From positions 1,472,096-1,505,039 of the forward strand of contig LSYV01000011.1 of assembly GCA_001584585.1 (NCBI GenBank): a DNA stretch of 32,944 nucleotides. The letters are read 5' to 3'. Each line of letters opens with the position of its first letter. Within the stretch, counting starts at the first letter, position 1. The notes beneath the pieces are model-generated. The model saw only the letters and a list, made by a program, of their open reading frames with translations, did no database searches and was not told where the DNA came from. This stretch comes from Gonium pectorale (lineage: Eukaryota; Chlorophyta; Chlorophyceae; Chlamydomonadales; Volvocaceae). Shown here piece after piece: positions 12,201 through 22,157 of this stretch. The translations under genes were made by a program, and so were the position numbers.

Positions 12201-13345
12201 CCTGGGCGCCTACCGAAGTGCGGCTTGCTTCCGATGATCTGCTTCGCAGGGAACTCATGTCCGCCATCGAGGCCGGGCAGCAGCGGCGACACGTGGCGAG
12301 CACGCAGATGAACCGCGAGTCCTCGCGCTCACACCTCATCATCTCCATCATCATCGAATCCACGAACCTGCAGACGCAGTCGGTGGCCAAGGGCAAGCTC
12401 AGCTTTGTCGACCTGGCTGGTTCCGAACGGTAAGGCATGCGTCAAGGAATCAAGCGTCCTAACGCTTACATGCTTTAGCTAGGAAGTTTCCCTACGTACA
12501 AAGTGGGTAATGCCTAGCTGGGAAGTAGATAGCGGCCGTTAGAGCCTCACACTGGCCTTGCCTCCTGGCGCCCCTCATTATTCGCAGCGTCAAGAAGTCG
12601 GGGTCTACAGGCGAGAACCTGAAGGAGGCGCAGGCCATCAACAAGTCGCTGTCGGCGCTCGGCGATGTCATCTCCGCGCTGGCCACTGAGCAGCAGCACA
12701 TCCCCTACCGCAACCACAAGCTCACCATGCTCATGTCCGACTCGCTTGGCGGCAACGCGAAGACGCTTATGTACGTGGTCCCGCTTCGCGCTTGGTTGCA
12801 GCGTAGATCCAGTCCCCGGCGTTGCCGTCCACTCGTTTTCGTGACTTGCGACAATGCCTATGCAGCGATTCTATTGCTTGTGTTTGAGTAATTCGTTTAG
12901 TGTACGAGCGTTCCCCATCGCCAACTGCTTGGGCTACCTGTGCCAAACCCCCACCCGTCAGGTTCGTCAATGTGTCCCCCACGGACTCCAACATCGACGA
13001 GACGCAGAACTCGCTCCAATACGCTACCCGCGTGCGGACAATCAAGGTGGGGCTTTGGCTACCCCGACTGGGGTCCCCGCCAGTGAACCTGCAAAGCACT
13101 CCATCCATGCGTTGGTATGTTGGTCTTGGAACCTGACCGTGTCATCCGCTGCGCCATCGATACATGCTGTGCAGAACGACGCAACGAAGAACGAGGCGAA
13201 CAAGGAGATGCTCCGGCTCAAGAAGCAGGTGGAGTATTGGAAGGAGCAGGCGGGCCTGCCCGCGGAGCAGCGCGACATCGTGGACCTGGTGGACGTGAGC
13301 GACACCCGGAGCATGGCAGACTCCATCGTGTCGGCGCCGCCGTAA
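6227..13345 (+). CDS. KCBP: Kinesin-like calmodulin-binding protein (MyTH4-FERM-C-terminal kinesin-14)
   Basis: KCBP is a minus-end-directed microtubule motor regulated by Ca2+/calmodulin; in plants it acts in trichomes and division, and in Chlamydomonas it is reported in flagella. Exons: 6227-6307, 6367-6504, 6574-6864, 6957-7091, 7317-7526, 7857-8075, 8158-8289, 8570-8799, 9062-9250, 9368-9538, 9939-10223, 10383-10563, 10865-11023, 11225-11461, 11582-11836, 11979-12121, 12250-12429, 12588-12770, 12962-13046, 13175-13345 (stop TAA). All phases close, giving about 1224 aa against about 1260 in Arabidopsis. Order: MyTH4 (about 74-215), FERM (about 216-545), coiled coil (about 545-825), motor (about 837-1168), calmodulin-binding tail. 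Motor motifs GQTGSGKT (920-927), NRESSRSH and DLAGSER are intact. Intron 3 uses a GC donor. The ATG at 6227 follows an in-frame TGA at 6209, but an upstream exon spliced to position 6227 is possible. Agreement with the plant protein is residue-level across every exon. Confidence 0.96.
6574..7091 (+). other. KCBP MyTH4 domain (exons 3-4)
   Basis: Residues about 74-215 contain the MyTH4 hallmarks [46 protein letters not shown] and, in the next exon, [10 protein letters not shown] and [12 protein letters not shown]. MyTH4 next to FERM forms a microtubule- or cargo-binding tail in myosins and in KCBP; here it sits at the N-terminus of a kinesin. The domain spans the 92-nt GC-AG intron 6865-6956. 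Confidence 0.9.
7317..9250 (+). other. KCBP FERM region (exons 5-9)
   Basis: The FERM lobes run from [12 protein letters not shown] and [16 protein letters not shown] (F1) through [14 protein letters not shown] and [13 protein letters not shown] (F2) to [46 protein letters not shown] and [18 protein letters not shown] (F3). The F3 part is nearly identical to plant KCBP, which argues for strong constraint. The F2 segment encoded at 8158-8289 (ending [14 protein letters not shown]) is the least plant-like piece. Confidence 0.88.
9368..11284 (+). other. KCBP central coiled-coil stalk (exons 10-14)
   Basis: These exons encode Glu/Lys/Gln/Leu-rich heptad-like sequence (for example [56 protein letters not shown]) expected for the dimerising stalk before a C-terminal kinesin motor. 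An Ala/Gly break ([17 protein letters not shown]) near 10096-10155 interrupts the heptads and probably forms a flexible hinge. The last segment, [19 protein letters not shown], is the conserved neck leading into the motor. Confidence 0.85.
11285..13046 (+). other. KCBP kinesin motor domain (exons 14-19)
   Basis: The motor begins at [17 protein letters not shown] and ends at [10 protein letters not shown]. The P-loop GQTGSGKT lies at 11681-11704, switch I NRESSRSH in exon 17, and switch II DLAGSER spans the exon 17/18 junction. The later helices read [14 protein letters not shown] and [19 protein letters not shown]. With the stalk before it, the neck-motor arrangement is that of C-terminal, minus-end kinesin-14. 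No catalytic residue is missing. Confidence 0.95.
13175..13345 (+). other. KCBP calmodulin-binding helix and neck-mimic tail (exon 20)
   Basis: The final 56 residues carry a basic amphipathic helix ([18 protein letters not shown]), matching the calmodulin/KIC-binding helix of plant KCBP. It is followed by an acidic patch, [11 protein letters not shown], equivalent to the plant segment that packs against the motor as a neck mimic. Ca2+ control of microtubule binding is therefore likely conserved in this alga. The function is inferred from the plant protein. Confidence 0.8.
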
Positions 13346-14610
13346 GGGCCTGGCTGCGGCTTATCCCTTGGAGCTGTTCCTTTGTTCTGTCTGTGCGCAG
13401 CGCGCGTATGTTGCGTGCTAGGCGAGCGAGGTTGTCGATGGCAGTGCAATGTGGTGTGGGATGGGGCGTTATCAGTAAGTGAGGCGGCGCTCGTGTCGGG
13501 TTCGCATCCTAGTCTGCGTCCATCAGCGCGGTCCTAGGCGCAGCTGCTCCTGTAGACCTCGTTACTCTAGGGGCGTCAGAATGGCGGACACTGCGGACAT
13601 CGGTTCTTGACTGGTCACAAGACCTAAGTGACTTCAACGTACAGTTCTGTCGGACGGCTCAGGTGCTTGATAACAATACCTGCTGCCATGTAGACCGCTC
13701 GTGTGACTGGGCGCCGATCGTGCCACCTCGGTCGCGGTACATTGCGTATGGTGCATAACAGGAGCGCATGCAATCGATGGCGGGTATCCGTTTCTGATGA
13801 GCTGGCATGCGGGTATGCTAACAACGTGAAGCCCGCCTTTCTGTGCAGCGCGCGACACTATGACGCCCCTTTGTCACTTTTACGTAATGTACAGAAGTTA
13901 CAAAGTGTTGTTGTGTATTTAGGCAATGTGCATGAATGTCGACTGATGGAGCTGGAGGAGTGCGTCCCTACTTTTGGCTGGGGCATGCGCCCTCTGCAGA
14001 GAGGGAACAGAAGCGTCGCGTGTGAAGAGGGCGGGGCAGTGAGGGCTGCCTGGGTTCGCGAGTGATCAGCATAAGGGACAATGCAGGTCGCAGGTGGTGG
14101 ATAGCTGTATGGCTAGTGCAGCGGTTTTGGTGGTTGGCCATTCTTGCCACCTCCGGCGCAGGGACCTTGTCAGTTCCCGCTTTGTCGGTCCGGCGCCTGC
14201 AACGGAAGAAAGGCATTTTGATTTCTAATTTGTTGCACTCGTTATCCCTCGTGGTCCTCCCCTCCCAAGTGCGCACGCCCGACAAGGCTCGTCTCTGCAC
14301 GGTTATATTTGGTTGGCTGCTCGTCAGCTGTACGTTCGCTAAGGACTCGTTTTCTCCTGACAGCAAAAGCGAAGTTAGAGGCCAATGTCGCAGATATGGA
14401 CGCCTGCTGGAAAACTACGAATGAGCCGGGTAACATCTGCACACCCCGGCACCACCCTCGAGGCAAGCAGGAATTCCTCGCCCGCTCACTGTCTGGTGTC
14501 GGCTGTTGGTCACTTGCCTGCATGCGCCGGGCGTGCCGCTTAGCATCAAGGTTGGTTGCAGCCCCACTGAACCAGACGCTGCACATCCTTGATCGTGGTG
14601 CGCCTCCTTG

Positions 14611-14643
14611 GTGTACAGGGCACCCCTGTACACCGTACTGTAC
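14611..14643. promoter_or_regulatory. Perfect 10-bp palindrome plus cluster of four GTAC cores
   Basis: GTGTACAGGG and CCCTGTACAC form exact inverted repeats around CAC (14611-14633), followed at once by GTACTGTAC. GTAC therefore occurs at 14613, 14628, 14635 and 14640. GTAC is the core recognised by SBP-domain factors, including the Chlamydomonas copper/hypoxia regulator CRR1. The cluster lies about 400 bp upstream of the SMPD4-like start codon. Regulatory function is a guess from the motif; it could equally be a simple hairpin. Confidence 0.3.
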
Positions 14644-14907
14644 GCCCGTCGATTCACTGCACTGATTGTTCCCTGCTGCTGATGAGGGCTCCCTAAAAGA
14701 CGACACAAAAGAGTGCGAGGGAGGATACAGTTCAAAACTACCGTAATCATAAGGGAATTACAGCAGCGAAGACTCCATGACCGAAAACCGAAGAGTGATG
14801 AGGTGCGCGGGAGACATGCATCCCGGGTGTGCAGGTGTTTTCCGGTTGCGCCATGCTTACAGAGCGCAATGTTATGTACTATCGGTCCAGGGTCGCGCAT
14901 GTCACGA

Positions 14908-14924
14908 GGGGAGGGGAGGGGAGG
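14908..14924 (+). promoter_or_regulatory. G-quadruplex-type tract upstream of the SMPD4-like gene
   Basis: Three GGGG runs and a final GG separated by single A residues (GGGGAGGGGAGGGGAGG) lie 115 bp before the start codon at 15039. The spacing suits a G-quadruplex in the promoter or 5' UTR, although the last run has only two guanines. It may also be read simply as a purine-rich GGGGA repeat. Confidence 0.4.
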
Positions 14925-15038
14925 TATTGCGGTACGGGGATGGGTTTCTGCCAAACACCGGCACGCGACCTCGGCAACCTTGCCGTCTACTTCCTAGGAA
15001 CGATGGTATAGTTTGTTCTGCTTGATGCGCATACCGCT

Positions 15039-18000
15039 ATGGCGCTGCCTCCAGGCTACGGCCGCGACCCCTTCGGCCAGCTGAACCGGCTTCTAGATGC
15101 GCCCCACACTGCACCCGGATCGATAAAAAAGGCCTGCCAAGCTGTCGAAGAATGCCTGGCTTGCAACAGGTCAGTGTACACGGACACATCGCGTTTTGGC
15201 GCGAGCTCCCCGGCGGCCAGGTGATCAGCGGAGTATGGGTACCCTTGCAGAGATAACTTGAGGGGCTTCTTCGATAAGCCTTTTGCAAACCTCCTGAAGC
15301 GCGTGTTCGGGTATGGCGATTTCGAGGCGTCGTGGCTCAACATCGTCACCAAGGTTTGTGCTAGGGTGCTCTCCCTGCCCATAGAGCAGGATAATAATGC
15401 TGCTGGGGGTGTGCCGCAGGGGAGGGACGCGGATGCTCGTGCCTTGGTGGACCTACTGGCCCCCGACGGTGGGTGCGGCACGCTCCTCAGGGCACAACGT
15501 AGTGCATGGCGGTTTGCAGGGGATTGTGGCCTCCAAGGACGGGTGAAGGGCATCGTCGCAGGGTTATGGGACTACCCAGGGGTTGGGGCGCAAGGGCAAG
15601 AATGCACTGTAAGGGGGCACCACCAAAACCAACTACCGGTATCCGTCCCGGTGGGTGCGAATCCTCAGTACCAACCTGCCGCCTCTCTGTTCTTGTGCTG
15701 ATATTGGTGGCAACCGCAAATCTCTGTAGGGAAGCTCTTTGCCGCCATGGCCCAGGCCGACAGCGACAGGCTGGTGCAGTACATCTTCCCCACGGAGCGG
15801 CTCCCGGCGCACACGCAGGTGCGGCCGCACTCGGGGAAGGGGCGGCGTGGGGCCCTCAGAGGAGAGGATCCCGTCCTCTCTTGAGAGGGCCTGCATGTAC
15901 GGGAGCAGGGCACCGAGCGGGTGCCGGTCCAGTCAGGGGCAAAGTCGCAACCGGAGCACTGGGCCCGGAGGCAGTACCATCCTGCTCTGCGGGCGATCCC
16001 CATCCCCTTCCCCGTTACGGCCAAACCGCCACAGGAGCTGCTCAAGGAGCCGCAGGGCCTGGGCCGCCGGCTGCTGGATTCGTGGCCGCAGTACCGGGGG
16101 CGCATCCGCCACGACGCGGCGGGCCGTCCGCAGGTGGGCGCGGGGCCGGGCCTCGGGCGCGCGGTTGGGATGCCCCACCCCCCCTTGCAGTGGCGCCCAC
16201 GGCTCCGGCGAGTGTCACCGGGTCCAAATCCATCGGGCTGGTGGGGCGTAGCCTGCAGCTGGGGTGTGTGGGCTGTGGGGCGGCGCGTTCGCATGCGCGC
16301 CGGCGAGTGCGGCGCCTAGCTGGCCCAGTGGTCGAGACTGTGGCGTAATCCGCTTCGCCGCCGCACGTCTTCCCCGGCCCGCGCCAGCCGCACCCGGGTT
16401 GTTGTTCCCCGTTCCCAGCATTTATCGGCAGTCCGTCCGCCTCCACAAAGCGTCCCGAGTAAGCACCAATGCATGCCCGCGCTGCCCATCCCGCTGCCCG
16501 CTGCCCGCACGGCCGCCGCTCGCCGGCCCGCGCTCCCCCGCTCAGGCAAGTGCCGCTGGCAACCAGCCCGTTGATACCCAAATCCCGCACCTCAATCCCC
16601 CCCACCCAGGTCTACCTGAACCTGTTCGAGTACTTCGTGTTCTGGACCGCGTTCTACGTGCTGCGGGGTAGCGCCTCGGACGGCTCCAGGTGGGGTGCGC
16701 CGGGTGTTGCCGTGGCGCCATGCCGCCCGATGTGGCCGATGTAGAGTGTCTGCGGCTCTGCCGACCGGGGAGCGGGGGGGCCTCCAGTGTCGCTTCGGCA
16801 AGCAGACGGTCGCGTGCGGCAGGACGCCGCGGCACCTGGGCGGAAAGACGCCATGGCACCTGGGGAGTTGCTCGTGGAACATCAGCAGCTTCCCCGGTAA
16901 CCCGGCGCGTGGGAGCTTGCAACACCCGGACCCGGCGCTGGTGCCGCCGCTGCCGCAGGAACGACCCGCGCGCACCCTCGCCGTCCGCGTCCTCGACGAT
17001 GTACGGCGGCTTCCGGAGCGTCGGCTCCGCCATTGTCGGCAACCTCATGCTGGGCCGCCCCGCGGGCACCCTGCAGGTGCGGGTGCAGGCGGGCTGGGGC
17101 TTACCGTACCCCGTAGCGGCACGAAACCCGTGTTGGTAGGGACGTCAGCAGCGAGACTGGCGGCGGCCGTCCTCGAGTCTTCCACACACGAGTGATTGGA
17201 AGTGTAAGCTAAGCGAAGGGGCCTCCAACCAGGGGGCGCGAGCGGTTCAAATTCCAGCACGTGCATCTGTCACGCGCGCGCGCATGCTTCACTGCGGGCA
17301 TGCACTCACGCCTGTTGAGTTGCGGTACAAGACGCCATGAGGAAGACGCTTTGCGTGGCCGTGCCAGTTGCAGCCTCGCCCTCTCTTGGGGCGGCCCTCG
17401 GGAGGGGCGACGCGGCACGCGCGCGGGCTGCCTCGGGGCTGACAACGTCATGGCGCGGAGACGCACATGGGGCCGCGCGCGAGAGGAGTCGTGGGGGGCA
17501 AGGCACACGAGGGGATAGGNNNNNNNNNNNNNNNNNNNNNNNNNNNNNNNNNNNNNNNNNNNNNNNNNNNNNNNNNCCAATGCCAAGCGTCCGTTGCCTC
17601 CCACCCGCCCGCACAGAGCCACCCGTACTACCAGCTACTGCGGACCTATCTCGATTTCTTCCTGCCGCGGAGCGCCGGTGGCGGCGCGGACGGCGGCGCC
17701 GCCGCGCGTGCGGCCGCCGCCGCGGCGTCGGTGGCGTCGGTCAGTGGCCTGGGCATCGGCGGCGCGGCGTACGGCCTAGGCATGGCGGACGGCGGTGGCA
17801 TGAGCGCGGCGTCGTCGGTGGGCTGGGCTTCGTACAAGCCGACGCTGACGGCGGCGGCGGCAGGTCCGGAGAGCCGCGGTGCCGTACTGCTGTCCGTACT
17901 GGTGGAGTTTTGGTTGACAGACATGGCGGAGCCGCTGCCGTCGCTGTCATTGGACCGGGTCAGTGGTTCCGTACAGCAGGGCGGCGGCGCCGGGTTCGCC

Positions 18001-21000
18001 GGTGGCCTGGTGGGCGGCGGTGGCGGGCTGGCGGGTGTACCGTCGCCTGGCGGCGCCGTGGCGGGACTGGCGGGCACGGCGGCGCCGACGCCCGTGGCGG
18101 TCGCCACTCCGCCGAACGTCAGGTGAGAGTGTCTCCACGATGTGGCACGGATGACTTCACAGCTCCGACAAGGTAACGGTCTCCGTACCCGCTTCTGTTG
18201 GCCCCAAGTTGCGCAGCTCCCCGAGCTCACACCATGCGAATGGTAAGCATGCATCGCGTGCGAAACTCTGCCGCCCCTCTGACCCCAGGATGCTTGCCTA
18301 CCAGCCGCCCTCGGAGGAACTAGTGGAGGCGCTGGTGGTGCTGGTCCGCTACGTCACCGTCGTCGAGCCCGCCGACGGCGGCGGCGCCAGGGCTGCCAGC
18401 GGTGCCGCAGCCGGCAGCAGCGGCGGCGGCGTGCTGCGCCCCGGGATCGGCGGCGGCGTGCTGTCCAGCGGCGGTGGCGCCTCCGCCGGCCGAGCGGCGG
18501 GCAGCGGCCGCGGCGCGGTGCAGCTGCAGCCGGCGCAGGCTGGCCGGCCGCCATGGCTGCCCGAGACGCCGGTCAAGACGCCTCCGCTGCCACCGCCACG
18601 ACTGCTGGTGCCGCCCACGGCGCTGGTGGTGCAGGGCAGCAGCGCGTCGGCGGCCGTGCAGGCGGTGTCGCGGAAGGTGTACCGGCAGCTGAGGTGGGTC
18701 GCAAGGGGCTCCTGGGCGGGGACCGAACCCCGGCACGCTGCATCCACAGTTAAAGAGGTACAGTGATTATCTGGGCAGGCGGGATATGAGTGCCACGAAT
18801 GGAGTCAGTGCCGGCAACCGCCGTGCTCTCAGCCCTGCCGAGTGACGGGTCCACGGCACATCTCCCTGCCGCTTTCCCCGGCCCCTTCCCCCTCCCCCGC
18901 CAGGCGCGCCTTCTCGCAGTGGCCCGCCAGCTCGCCCGCCTCCCTCACGCCCCTCATCTCCCTCTGGCTCTCCGTCATCGCGCCATGGTGCCCCATCGCC
19001 GCACACACCCGCAAGACCGCGCCGGCGGCCGACTTGGCCGCTGGCGGGGCCGCCGCGGGGACGTCCGGCGCCGGCGGCGCCGGAGCCGGCGGCGCCGGAG
19101 CCGGAGCTGCCGGCCACCACAGCCCCCTCCACGTGCTAGACGGCGCGGCAGCAGTGGTGGAGGCCACGGCCGCCAAGCTGCACTTGGGGGGAGCGGGCGG
19201 GCGGGACCGGGACGTGGTCGGCGCGACATCGCGGGAGCTGCTGTCACAGGTGCGGCGTTTTCCGTGAGAGCCCCCGCGGGGTAGGGAGCGGCGGGGCGGC
19301 GGGGCTGTTGAGCAAATGGAGTTTATGGTGAGGGGTCCACCTCCAGCTGCCGCCCCTGCTGTGCGCAGGCATTCGCAGACTCCCGAGTACAAGCCGCACA
19401 GAGAAGGGCCACCAGACCGGGCGAGCAATGGACGCCTTTCCGCATTCTGCACCTCGGTAGAGGCGTGCTGTCGCCCCCTCTTGGACGAACCCCGCCCCCT
19501 CTTGACCACCTCCCCGGCCCCGTCCTCCCCCCGCCCTCCCCGCCCCCGCCCGCGCTCCTGTTCCCTATTTACCCCCTCCGCAGTACAAGTATACGCCCGC
19601 CTGGCGCAGCCACGTGTTGGCGCACCTGCCCTTCTACCTGCAGCTGCTGCCCGCCTTCGCGGCGCTGTCCCTCAGCCGACTAAAGTACCGGCCCGACAGC
19701 GCCCTGCGCGATCTGGACCGCGTGCTGGCGGTGCTGGCAGCCGCGGGGCCCGACCTGCTGCGCGATCTGGCGACGGCGGAGGCGGCGCTCAACGCCTACG
19801 CGCGGCCGCCGGCAGCGGGCGGCAGGCGGCGCAGCGACGGGGAGCTAGGGGAGATGGTTCCATGGTGGCTGGAGCAGGTATGTTTGCGTGTGTTTGTATG
19901 TGTGTTGGGGCTGGGGCTGAATACCCGTGCTAGAAAGGAACACGGCGGGCCGGGCGAGGACGCGCGCTCACCGGTCGGGATAGGGTGGGTCAATGGGTTT
20001 TATGCGGCACCCAAGGTGGTGTGTTTGCGCCTTTGTATTGTGATGGTGCGAAGAGGTGCAAGACTCTTCCTCGGCATGTACGGGTCTGCCATTGGTCTGC
20101 CAGCTATTTGCTTGCTTGCTTGCTTGGCGCCTGTTTTGCTCTTCTCCAGGGCATCCAGCACGCAGTCGCTCTCATGCCCAAAATACACACACAGGTGCAA
20201 GACTTTGAGGCGGCGGCGGCGTCCGGCTCGTCGCCCGGCGCGGTGCAGCCCGACGTCGTGGGGCGGCTCTTTGCGACCGACACCACGGGTGCTGCGTACA
20301 CCGCGTGTCTGCTGCTGCGGAGCGCGGAGACGCTGGTGAGGGTGGCAGGGAGGGATCGAGGCCACTGTAGGGGCTGGCGGGGCATTCGCCTTGTGCAGAG
20401 TACGGCGTCGTGTGTGCCGACGAGAGGTGTGTAAGGTATCGGAGCAGTGGGAATGGGATTCCAAGCTGCCGACAGTCCCTAGTTCAAACCGCTTTGGCGT
20501 CGCCCCGGGTGAGTGGGGGGATGGGGGCACACGAGCAGTTTTGTCGCCTTCGGAGGAAGAAGGCGTGCAGTGTATTGGAGTGGCAGATCTCTGTCGCTGC
20601 GCGAACGATGCGTTGATGGCGGGGTGACACTGAGACTACTCTATCCGGCGCGCAGGGGCGGCCAGAGCTGGTGTCGGCGCTGCGGCAGTCTGCGGGGGCG
20701 GTCCTGCCGCTGGACTCGATCCTGCCGGCGGCGGTGGCGGAGCAGCCGCGCGCGGGCGAGGGTTGCATGGCAGGCGGGGCGGACGCCAACCGCTTCCCGC
20801 GGCCAGGTGCGCTCGGTCGGGAGTGTGAGTGCAGTGCAGTGGGGCCTCCGCATGAAGGGGTTCTGGCGACTTGCATTGTGGTAAGGCGAGAGGCAGTGGG
20901 GCAGGCGGGGCCCGCAGCCTCCACCCGCGCACCACCACCCCCCATGGCGCCAGCACCGTCCCACCGCACCGCTTCCGGACCCGCTCACCTACATCTCCTT

Positions 21001-22157
21001 ACCCCCCCCTCCCTCCCCTCCACCCCCTCCCAAAAAGCACTCGCACATGCTGCACTCCGTCACGCATACGTAACACACTGACATATTGTCCCGCCCCACC
21101 CCCTCCGCGCAATCGCCCGCCAGGCCGCTGGTCCTCCCTCTACTCGTCGCTCGTCGCGGAGGACCCCAAGCTGGCCGACCCGCAGCGCCTGTGGCTGCGC
21201 CTCTACCGCGGCCGCGACGGCCGCCACGACCCGCTGCTGCGGCCCATCGCCTCCAACGAGCTGGGCCCGCTGGTGCGGCCGCTGGTGCGCGCCAGCGTGC
21301 GCATCAACGACGCGCTGGGGCTGAGCCGGCCCTACGTGCCGGGCGAGGAGGCGGAGGAGCCGCCCGAGCACATGGGCCAACAGGCGCTGCTGTGGGCGCG
21401 CAAGCGGGGGTACAGGTGCGGCGGGGAGAGTAGGGAGGCTTAGGGAGATGGGGAGGGGTTTTGGGGAGAAAGGGATTGGGAGACGGCGGCCCTGGCGCAG
21501 CTGGCCGCCGGTCACCAGGTCGGGTCAGGTCGGGTCGAGTCGGGCCAACAATCGGGTCCGTTAGTCGTGCGCTGCTGGTTGCCCCGGTGCGACAGTCAGG
21601 TCTGACGGCACCGTGGCGGCCGGGATCGCATGGTGCCCGTGTAGGTTTGGAAGTGAGCTCCAATGGCCGCGTCTTCCTCACGAATGCCGCACGACAGCCA
21701 GAGCGATGCCGCGACGTGACCTGGCCTGACCGGATGCCGCACCTCCCCTTGCCGCTTATTGCGCTATCCACACGCGCCCCGCCCCCACAGGGTCAACCTG
21801 CGCATCTTCGCGGAGGTGCAGACGCTGGTGTGGCTGATCGGCCTGCTGCTGCTCGGATACACGCTGCTGCGCGCCTTTGGCGGCGTCGCCGGCGGCACGT
21901 CTGGCGCGGCGGCGGGCGCGGTAGCAGGCGGCGGCGGCGCGTTAGCGGGCGGTGTGCGCGGCGGCGCCTACCAGCCACCGCCACACCACCAGCAACACAA
22001 CCACCACCAGTATCGGCAGCAGCAGGCAGCGCCCGGGGGGAGGGTTCCCCCGCAGCAGCACCAGGCCTACCGCGGTCACCAGCAGCGTCACGCCCACGGC
22101 GGGCGGGCGGACCCCGGGCTCGAAGACGTGCAAGGCGGGGGCTACCGCTTCCGGTGA
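15039..22157 (+). CDS. SMPD4: SMPD4 / neutral sphingomyelinase-3 family protein
   Basis: SMPD4 (nSMase3) is a tail-anchored ER/nuclear-envelope protein linked to sphingomyelin hydrolysis and nuclear-pore biology in animals. Exons: 15039-15169, 15251-15353, 15420-15468, 15730-15818, 16035-16133, 16610-16689, 16959-17076, 17617-18122, 18289-18693, 18904-19249, 19584-19877, 20150-20335, 20656-20806, 21124-21415, 21791-22157 (stop TGA). All phases close, giving about 1071 aa; the human protein is near 830-870. Family blocks appear in the human order: VYLNLFEYFVFWTAFYVL, YYQLLRTYLDFFLP, LLSVLVEFWLTD, PPSEELVEALVVLVRY, FSQWPASSPASLTPLISLWL, KYTPAWRSHVLAHLPFYLQL, LRPIASNELGPLVRPLVRA. A membrane segment lies near residues 961-979. 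Ala/Gly-rich inserts (exons 8-10) account for the extra length. The assembly gap is in intron 7, so a small missed exon there cannot be excluded. Sphingomyelinase activity in algae is unproven. Confidence 0.85.
17520..17576. other. Assembly gap (57 Ns) in SMPD4-like intron 7
   Basis: Unknown bases lie between the donor at 17077 and the acceptor ending at 17616. Reading phase is continuous from the exon before to the exon after, so no exon is required in the gap. Its true length is unknown. The flanks contain a GCGCGCGCGC run (17275-17284) and GC-rich sequence that may explain the break. Confidence 0.95.
19061..19113 (+). repeat. In-frame GC-rich tandem repeat in SMPD4-like exon 10
   Basis: Repeats of a GGCGCCGGAGCC-like unit encode an Ala/Gly tract between the conserved SLWLSVIAPW block and the next structured part. 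Length changes in multiples of three here would be tolerated, so this is a likely polymorphic microsatellite within coding sequence. Confidence 0.6.
21514..21546 (+). repeat. Short GGTCGGGTCA-type tandem repeat in SMPD4-like intron 14
   Basis: About three degenerate copies of a 10-bp CGGGTC(A/G)(A/G)GT unit lie inside the longest intact intron of the gene (21416-21790). It is probably a neutral minisatellite; no function is visible. Confidence 0.5.
21851..21927 (+). other. C-terminal transmembrane anchor of the SMPD4-like protein and start of its Gly/Ala tail
   Basis: TLVWLIGLLLLGYTLLRAF is a single strongly hydrophobic helix near residues 961-979, at the place where animal SMPD4 has its membrane anchor. 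It is followed by a Gly/Ala segment and then a His/Gln-rich end (HHQQHNHHQYRQQQ, then QQHQAYRGHQQRHAH) of about 90 residues, longer than the short end of the animal protein. If tail-anchored, this end would face the lumen. Confidence 0.75.

Larger units (their letters stand above)
13346..15038. other. Intergenic spacer: KCBP 3' UTR and SMPD4-like 5' region
   Basis: I see no supported gene in these 1.7 kb. Open frames on both strands lack family resemblance, splice consistency and the strong GC3 bias of neighbouring exons. The left part should contain the KCBP 3' UTR, but the usual volvocine poly(A) signal TGTAA does not occur on the plus strand here. The right part holds the GTAC palindrome (14611-14643) and a G-rich tract (14908-14924), described separately. 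Confidence 0.5.

Noticed and set aside
13493..13511. GGGTTCGCATCC resembling a tRNA B box
   Set aside because: No matching acceptor or D stem is found in the preceding 70 bases.
14415..14954. 179-codon minus-strand open frame between KCBP and the SMPD4-like gene
   Set aside because: Composition is mixed, there is no domain resemblance or GC3 bias, and it overlaps the likely promoter region.
17240..17258. GGTTCAAATTCC resembling a tRNA B box
   Set aside because: No A box or cloverleaf can be drawn upstream at the right distance, and it lies within an SMPD4-like intron.
20101..20134. CTTGCTTGCTTGCTTGG microsatellite
   Set aside because: This is an ordinary polypyrimidine-type intron repeat before an acceptor, with no further significance visible.
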